From positions 94,287-158,286 of the forward strand of contig CAITLJ010000070.1 in the NCBI GenBank assembly GCA_903893215.1: DNA of 64,000 nt, given 5' to 3'. The translations under genes and the position numbers were made by a program. Position 1 is the stretch's first letter, and each line of letters opens with the position of its first letter. Below, piece after piece: positions 60,812 to 64,000 of the stretch. This stretch comes from an uncultured Ferrovum sp. (lineage in GTDB: Bacteria > Pseudomonadota > Gammaproteobacteria > Burkholderiales > Ferrovaceae). The notes under the pieces were generated by a model that did no database searches, was not told where the DNA came from, and saw only the letters and a program-made list of their open reading frames with translations.

Positions 60812-62989
60812 ATGGACAGAAACGCGCAGCGCACGCTGAACGCGGTGTCGGAGCAGGCCGCTGGCTCCAGAACGATGTATACCTGCCCGATGCACCCGGA
60901 GATCCGCCAGGATCATCCAGGCAGTTGCCCGAAGTGCGGCATGTCGCTGGAGCCAGTCGTGCCGGTGCCCGGCGAAGACGATGACGGTGAGTTGCATGAC
61001 TTTCAGCACCGCTTCTGGTGGACCCTCCCACTAACCCTCGTGGTGTTCGTCCTTGCCATGTTCGGTGCGCACCTGGATTTGATGGATGTTGGTACCCAGA
61101 CCTGGGTAGAGTTCGCGTTCTCAACGCCGGTGGTGCTGTGGGCGGGCGCCCCCTTTTTCATCCGTGGGTGGCAGTCGGTGATGAATCGCAGCCCGAACAT
61201 GTGGACGCTGATCTCGCTGGGTACTGGCGCGGCCTTCGGCTACAGCGTCGTGGCTATGCTGGCACCGCAAGTCTTCCCGCCGGTCTTCCAGTCCATGGGG
61301 CGCGTGGCGGTCTATTTCGAGGCGGCGGCGGTGATCATTTCGCTGACGCTGTTCGGGCAGTTGCTGGAACTGAAGGCGCGCTCCAAGACCTCTGCCGCCA
61401 TCAAATCCCTGCTCGGTCTGGCACCCAGGACGGCACGACGCATCAATGCGGATGATAGCGAACAGGACGTGCCGCTGGGCGACGTCAAGGTGGGCGACCG
61501 CTTACGCGTGCGTCCTGGCGAGAAAGTGCCGGTCGATGGGGTCGTGACCGAAGGCGGCAGCGCGGTCGATGAATCCATGTTGACCGGTGAGCCGATGCCG
61601 GTGGCCAAGGCAGTCGGCGACAAGCTGATCGGTGCCACGCTCAACACCACTGGCGCGCTGGTGATGCGCTCGGAGAAGGTGGGGGAGGGCACGGTACTCG
61701 CAGGCATCGTACAGATGGTGGTCCAGGCGCAGCGCTCGCGGGCCCCCATGCAACGGATGGCCGACCAGGTCTCGGGTTACTTCGTTGTCGGTGTGCTCCT
61801 GGTTTCGGTGCTGGCCTTCTTCGCTTGGGGCCTGTTCGGGCCGCAACCCAGTTGGGTGTATGGCCTCGTCACTGCGGTTGCGGTATTGATCGTCGCCTGT
61901 CCCTGTGCCCTGGGTCTGGCAACACCAATGTCGATCATGGTTGCCACAGGAAACGCGGCCAACCAGGGCGTGCTGTTCCGCGACGCAGCAGCGATCGAGA
62001 ACTTCCGCAAAGTCGATACGCTGATCGTCGACAAGACCGGCACGCTCACCGAGGGGCACCCGCGCTTCGACCGCGTGGTGGTTGTGACCGGCTTTGCCGA
62101 AGACGATGTGCTGCGTCTGGCCGCCAGCCTGGATCAGGGCAGCGAGCACCCCTTGGCTGCAGCCATCGTCGCCGCAGCGCGCAGCAAGGGCTTGACGCTC
62201 GAGAAGGTTGCGGGCTTCGACTCCGTTTCCGGAAGCGGCGTCAGGGGCGTGGTGGATGGTAAGACCTTGGCCCTGGGCAATGCCGCACTGATGACGCAAC
62301 TCAAGGTTGCGATCGATCCCCTTCAGCCGCAGCTGGAAGCGCTGGCCAAGGAGGGAGCCAGTGTCATGATGCTGGCAATTGATGGGCATCCTGCCGGGTT
62401 GCTGGTGGTCTCTGATCCCATCAAGTCCAGCACAGCGGCCGCACTGGCCACACTTAAGGCATCGGGGCTTCGCGTCATCATGGCCACCGGTGACGGAATC
62501 GCCACCGCCAAAGCAGTCGCGGCCCGACTGGGCATTGATGAAGTGCATGGTGGCGTCAAGCCAGCGAACAAGTTAGCCCTGGTGACCAAACTGCAGGGCG
62601 AAGGCCGCATCGTGGCCATGGCAGGGGATGGCATCAACGACGCGCCGGCATTGGCCAAGGCCAATGTCGGGGTAGCCATGGGCACAGGCACAGACGTTGC
62701 GATGAGCAGTGCGCAGGTCACGCTCGTCAAGGGCGACCTGCGCGGCATCGCCGAGGCGCGGCTTATCTCTGATCAGACGGTCGCGAACATGAAGCAGAAT
62801 CTGGCATTTGCCCTCGTCTACAACGCGATCGGCGTACCCCTGGCGGCGGGCGTGCTTTATCCGTTCACCGGGTGGTTGCTCTCGCCGATGATCGCGGCTC
62901 TGGCGATGAGCCTCAGCTCGTTGTCGGTGATCACCAATGCCCTGCGGCTGCGACAGGCTCCCGCAGCGAGCAAGCCGGTACGTCCGTAA
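60812..62989 (+). CDS. copA: Copper-translocating P1B-type ATPase with N-terminal HMBD
   Basis: A 725-residue pump. The N-terminus has a YHS-like heavy-metal-binding motif ([20 protein letters not shown] with a following CGM) instead of a CxxC ferredoxin-like domain. Eight helices include the transport motif [11 protein letters not shown] (CPC near 363). [11 protein letters not shown] is the phosphorylation site, SEHPLAAAI the HP motif, and [11 protein letters not shown] the hinge. These features fit Cu(I) export of the CopA type. ATG 60812 follows AAGGGA; longer in-frame starts overlap the amidohydrolase gene. Confidence 0.9.
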   Translation: MDRNAQRTLNAVSEQAAGSRTMYTCPMHPEIRQDHPGSCPKCGMSLEPVVPVPGEDDDGELHDFQHRFWWTLPLTLVVFVLAMFGAHLDLMDVGTQTWVEFAFSTPVVLWAGAPFFIRGWQSVMNRSPNMWTLISLGTGAAFGYSVVAMLAPQVFPPVFQSMGRVAVYFEAAAVIISLTLFGQLLELKARSKTSAAIKSLLGLAPRTARRINADDSEQDVPLGDVKVGDRLRVRPGEKVPVDGVVTEGGSAVDESMLTGEPMPVAKAVGDKLIGATLNTTGALVMRSEKVGEGTVLAGIVQMVVQAQRSRAPMQRMADQVSGYFVVGVLLVSVLAFFAWGLFGPQPSWVYGLVTAVAVLIVACPCALGLATPMSIMVATGNAANQGVLFRDAAAIENFRKVDTLIVDKTGTLTEGHPRFDRVVVVTGFAEDDVLRLAASLDQGSEHPLAAAIVAAARSKGLTLEKVAGFDSVSGSGVRGVVDGKTLALGNAALMTQLKVAIDPLQPQLEALAKEGASVMMLAIDGHPAGLLVVSDPIKSSTAAALATLKASGLRVIMATGDGIATAKAVAARLGIDEVHGGVKPANKLALVTKLQGEGRIVAMAGDGINDAPALAKANVGVAMGTGTDVAMSSAQVTLVKGDLRGIAEARLISDQTVANMKQNLAFALVYNAIGVPLAAGVLYPFTGWLLSPMIAALAMSLSSLSVITNALRLRQAPAASKPVRP

Positions 62990-63149
62990 GGCCGCCTCAG
63001 TGCGACCCCTCTTCACTTGCTGCGCGCTATTTCGGCAATCGCTGTTTCAGGTTGCATGGCGCGACCCCGCATTGGGTGCGCTGGCCGAGAAGCCCCCCGC
63101 TGGCCGCGCCCCCTGCGGTTTTATTCGCAATGACCTTTCAACCATGGGT

Positions 63150-63192
63150 GTAGGTATGTTCCCCTTCGGTGGAATACCCATCGAATACCTAC
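63150..63192. repeat. 8-bp inverted repeat with nested hairpin
   Basis: GTAGGTAT (63150-63157) and ATACCTAC (63185-63192) are perfect reverse complements. TTCC and GGAA pair inside. The role is unknown. Confidence 0.45.
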
Positions 63193-63280
63193 TTCGAGAT
63201 GTACTTTCATGCCTACATCGATCGTCAGATCGCCATTGGGTTCAAACCGGGAGCCGGGCCGTGCGGCAGTCGCTTTGAAA

Positions 63281-63304
63281 CACCCGGCGGGAATCGAACC
63301 TGCG
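63281..63304 (-). other. tRNA T-arm-like fragment
   Basis: On the minus strand this reads GCAGG-TTCGATT-CCCGCC, a T-arm with the invariant TTCGAT loop but an A-C mismatch in the stem, followed by an acceptor-like GGGTG. No anticodon or D arm lies upstream. It may be a leftover attachment-site half. Confidence 0.4.
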
Positions 63305-63360
63305 TTCGTGGAGACGTAAAGTATTGATTAATAATAGATAAAAAGTATTTTTGCGAAGTC

Positions 63361-63381
63361 ATGGGCCCACTGCGGGCCCAT
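63361..63381. terminator. Perfect 8-bp hairpin
   Basis: ATGGGCCC (63361-63368) pairs with GGGCCCAT (63374-63381) around ACTGC. It could end transcription of the fic remnant on the minus strand, where an A/T-rich stretch follows, or that of copA. Confidence 0.45.
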
Positions 63382-63496
63382 TCAGATTTCCTCACTACGC
63401 AGGGGCAGACGCGATGGACCGGTGCGCAATGCGTGCCAACGAGGTTCTGCAGCTCCGAACCGATTGCCCTGGTGCACGGCGACCTGCAGGCAAAAC

Positions 63497-63835
63497 TCAG
63501 CGACTCAACAGTTCCACATAGGCCTGGTAGCTGAAAATCCTGTTCTTCTTCTGCCCGGTCAACTCGGTGACGATGCCCAATTCCTCCAGCGCCTTTACCG
63601 CTGCGCTTGCGGTCGGGAACGTCGTCTCCAGTCGGCTCCGAACGTGCTCCACCGTGAATCGCGGCATCACCGGCAGCAGTTCGAACAAGCGGTAGCTGAC
63701 AGGGCTCGCCTTGGGTGACTGCAGCAAGCGTCTGCGGTCCGCCGTGATCAAGCTGGCCCCCTCGATGATGCTCTTCTCTGCGTTGGATGCCGACATGCCC
63801 ACTCCGAGAGGGCCCAACACAAACAGTCTGGTCAT
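63497..63835 (-). pseudogene. 3' remnant of a Fic-family gene (C-terminal winged helix only)
   Basis: 112 residues. NAEKSIIEGASLITADRRR, then YRLFELLPVMPRFTVEHVRSRL and FPTASAAVKALEELGIVTELTGQKKNR, match the C-terminal end of DUF4172/Fic AMP-transferases. The N-terminal DUF4172 part and the whole Fic core with HxFx(D/E)GNGRxxR are absent. The first 13 residues are unrelated. The reading frame is intact, so a small winged-helix protein could still be made. It is divergent from the fic start at 63921. Confidence 0.7.
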
Positions 63836-63855
63836 GCACTGCGGCGACCGGTGCC

Positions 63856-63922
63856 TTATTCGCTGCAGAAAATGCGGTGAATAAATTGCTTATGCGGAGG
63901 ATATGCCCCATAATCTCCGCAT
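63856..63922. promoter_or_regulatory. Two inverted repeats between the divergent fic sequences
   Basis: TTATTC (63856-63861) pairs with GAATAA (63879-63884). ATGCGGAG (63892-63899) pairs perfectly with CTCCGCAT (63915-63922), which overlaps the fic ATG. They are candidate operator sites or a start-codon-masking hairpin. Confidence 0.5.
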
Positions 63923-64000
63923 GAAAAGCGGCGATTGTACCTACGTCTGGCAAGCCAGCGACTGGCCAAGCTGGCGCTTTGACATGACTGCACTCGCCCA
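63921..64000 (+). CDS. Fic-family protein, 5' end only (runs off window)
   Basis: The ATG at 63921 begins MKSGDCTYVWQASDWPSWRF, which matches the DUF4172 N-terminus of Fic proteins (a Y-x-W-Q-x-x-D-W-P pattern). Only 26 codons are inside the window, so the Fic core and any inhibitory helix cannot be checked. The upstream region has inverted repeats that may regulate it. Confidence 0.7.
   Translation, partial: MKSGDCTYVWQASDWPSWRFDMTALA

Larger units (their letters stand above)
62990..63496. other. 507-bp intergenic region with degenerate mobile-element-like features
   Basis: No convincing gene is present. It contains a weak terminator-like hairpin (CCGC/GCGG then TTTTATT near 63104-63125), an 8-bp inverted repeat (63150-63192), a tRNA T-arm-like segment (63281-63304) and a strong hairpin (63361-63381). 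The mixture and the adjacent broken fic gene suggest the scar of an integrated element. Confidence 0.5.

Noticed and set aside
63281..63355. A complete tRNA gene on the minus strand
   Set aside because: Only a T-arm-like piece is present; no D arm, anticodon arm or matching acceptor stem lies upstream.
63225..63953. 242-residue minus-strand open frame across the fic remnant
   Set aside because: Out of frame with the recognisable Fic C-terminus and without any domain pattern.

Overview
The window is high-GC DNA from a Gram-negative bacterium, most likely a betaproteobacterium. The clues are periplasmic c-type cytochromes, a TonB-dependent receptor, signal peptides and lipoboxes, tightly packed genes with ATGA and GTGA overlaps, and family content (YegD, TrhO, amylosucrase, SfnB, DUF2177). 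The genus cannot be fixed from this sequence, and no rRNA or complete tRNA gene is visible. Most of the window is ordinary chromosome. The right edge (63.0-64.0 kb) looks like a scar of accessory DNA.

Layout. 1-9.1 kb: an NDP-forming acyl-CoA synthetase cut by the left edge, a UPF0149/SEC-C protein with a DUF2177 membrane protein, a cupin-like protein, a LysR regulator, a rhomboid protease overlapping a secreted protein that resembles the Bacillus Tgl transglutaminase, and a DsbC-like protein. 9.2-14.5 kb: trhO, an MFS exporter, an FAH-family enzyme and a GIY-YIG protein in one run, then an Hsp20 gene with a near-perfect sigma-32 promoter and a ROSE-like RNA thermometer, then yegD. 14.6-24.2 kb: a selenium and sulfur block. 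A four-gene PhnCDE-like ABC transporter is transcribed divergently from selD. It is followed by a homocysteine S-methyltransferase, a polar amino-acid type ABC transporter, and an SfnB-like flavoprotein with a small partner. 24.3-30.5 kb: MHS-family symporter, cytochrome b561, amylosucrase, SOUL haem protein and zinc alcohol dehydrogenase.

30.7-53.5 kb is the most unusual part. After a TonB-dependent receptor and a 581-bp AT-rich leader come three consecutive secreted cupredoxin proteins. The first two each carry only part of a multicopper-oxidase ligand set, and the third is a 3506-residue giant. They are followed by a small secreted protein, a LolA-like protein, two paralogous cytochrome c/periplasmic-binding-protein fusions and, on the opposite strand, a degenerate FKBP-like protein. 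The combination of multicopper oxidase, c-haem protein and FKBP-like protein recalls the mofABC locus linked to Mn(II) oxidation in Leptothrix. An extracellular metal-oxidation role is a reasonable but unproven reading.

53.6-56.6 kb: small stress-type genes (CsbD, AI-2E/PerM transporter, lipoprotein, short secreted protein, ankyrin protein). Two of them share an 83%-identical 60-bp upstream element. 57-63 kb: a PQQ dehydrogenase with a dihaem cytochrome c partner, an exported amidohydrolase and a copper-type P1B ATPase. 63-64 kb: a tRNA T-arm-like fragment, several hairpins, a 3'-only fic remnant, and the start of a second fic gene running off the right edge.
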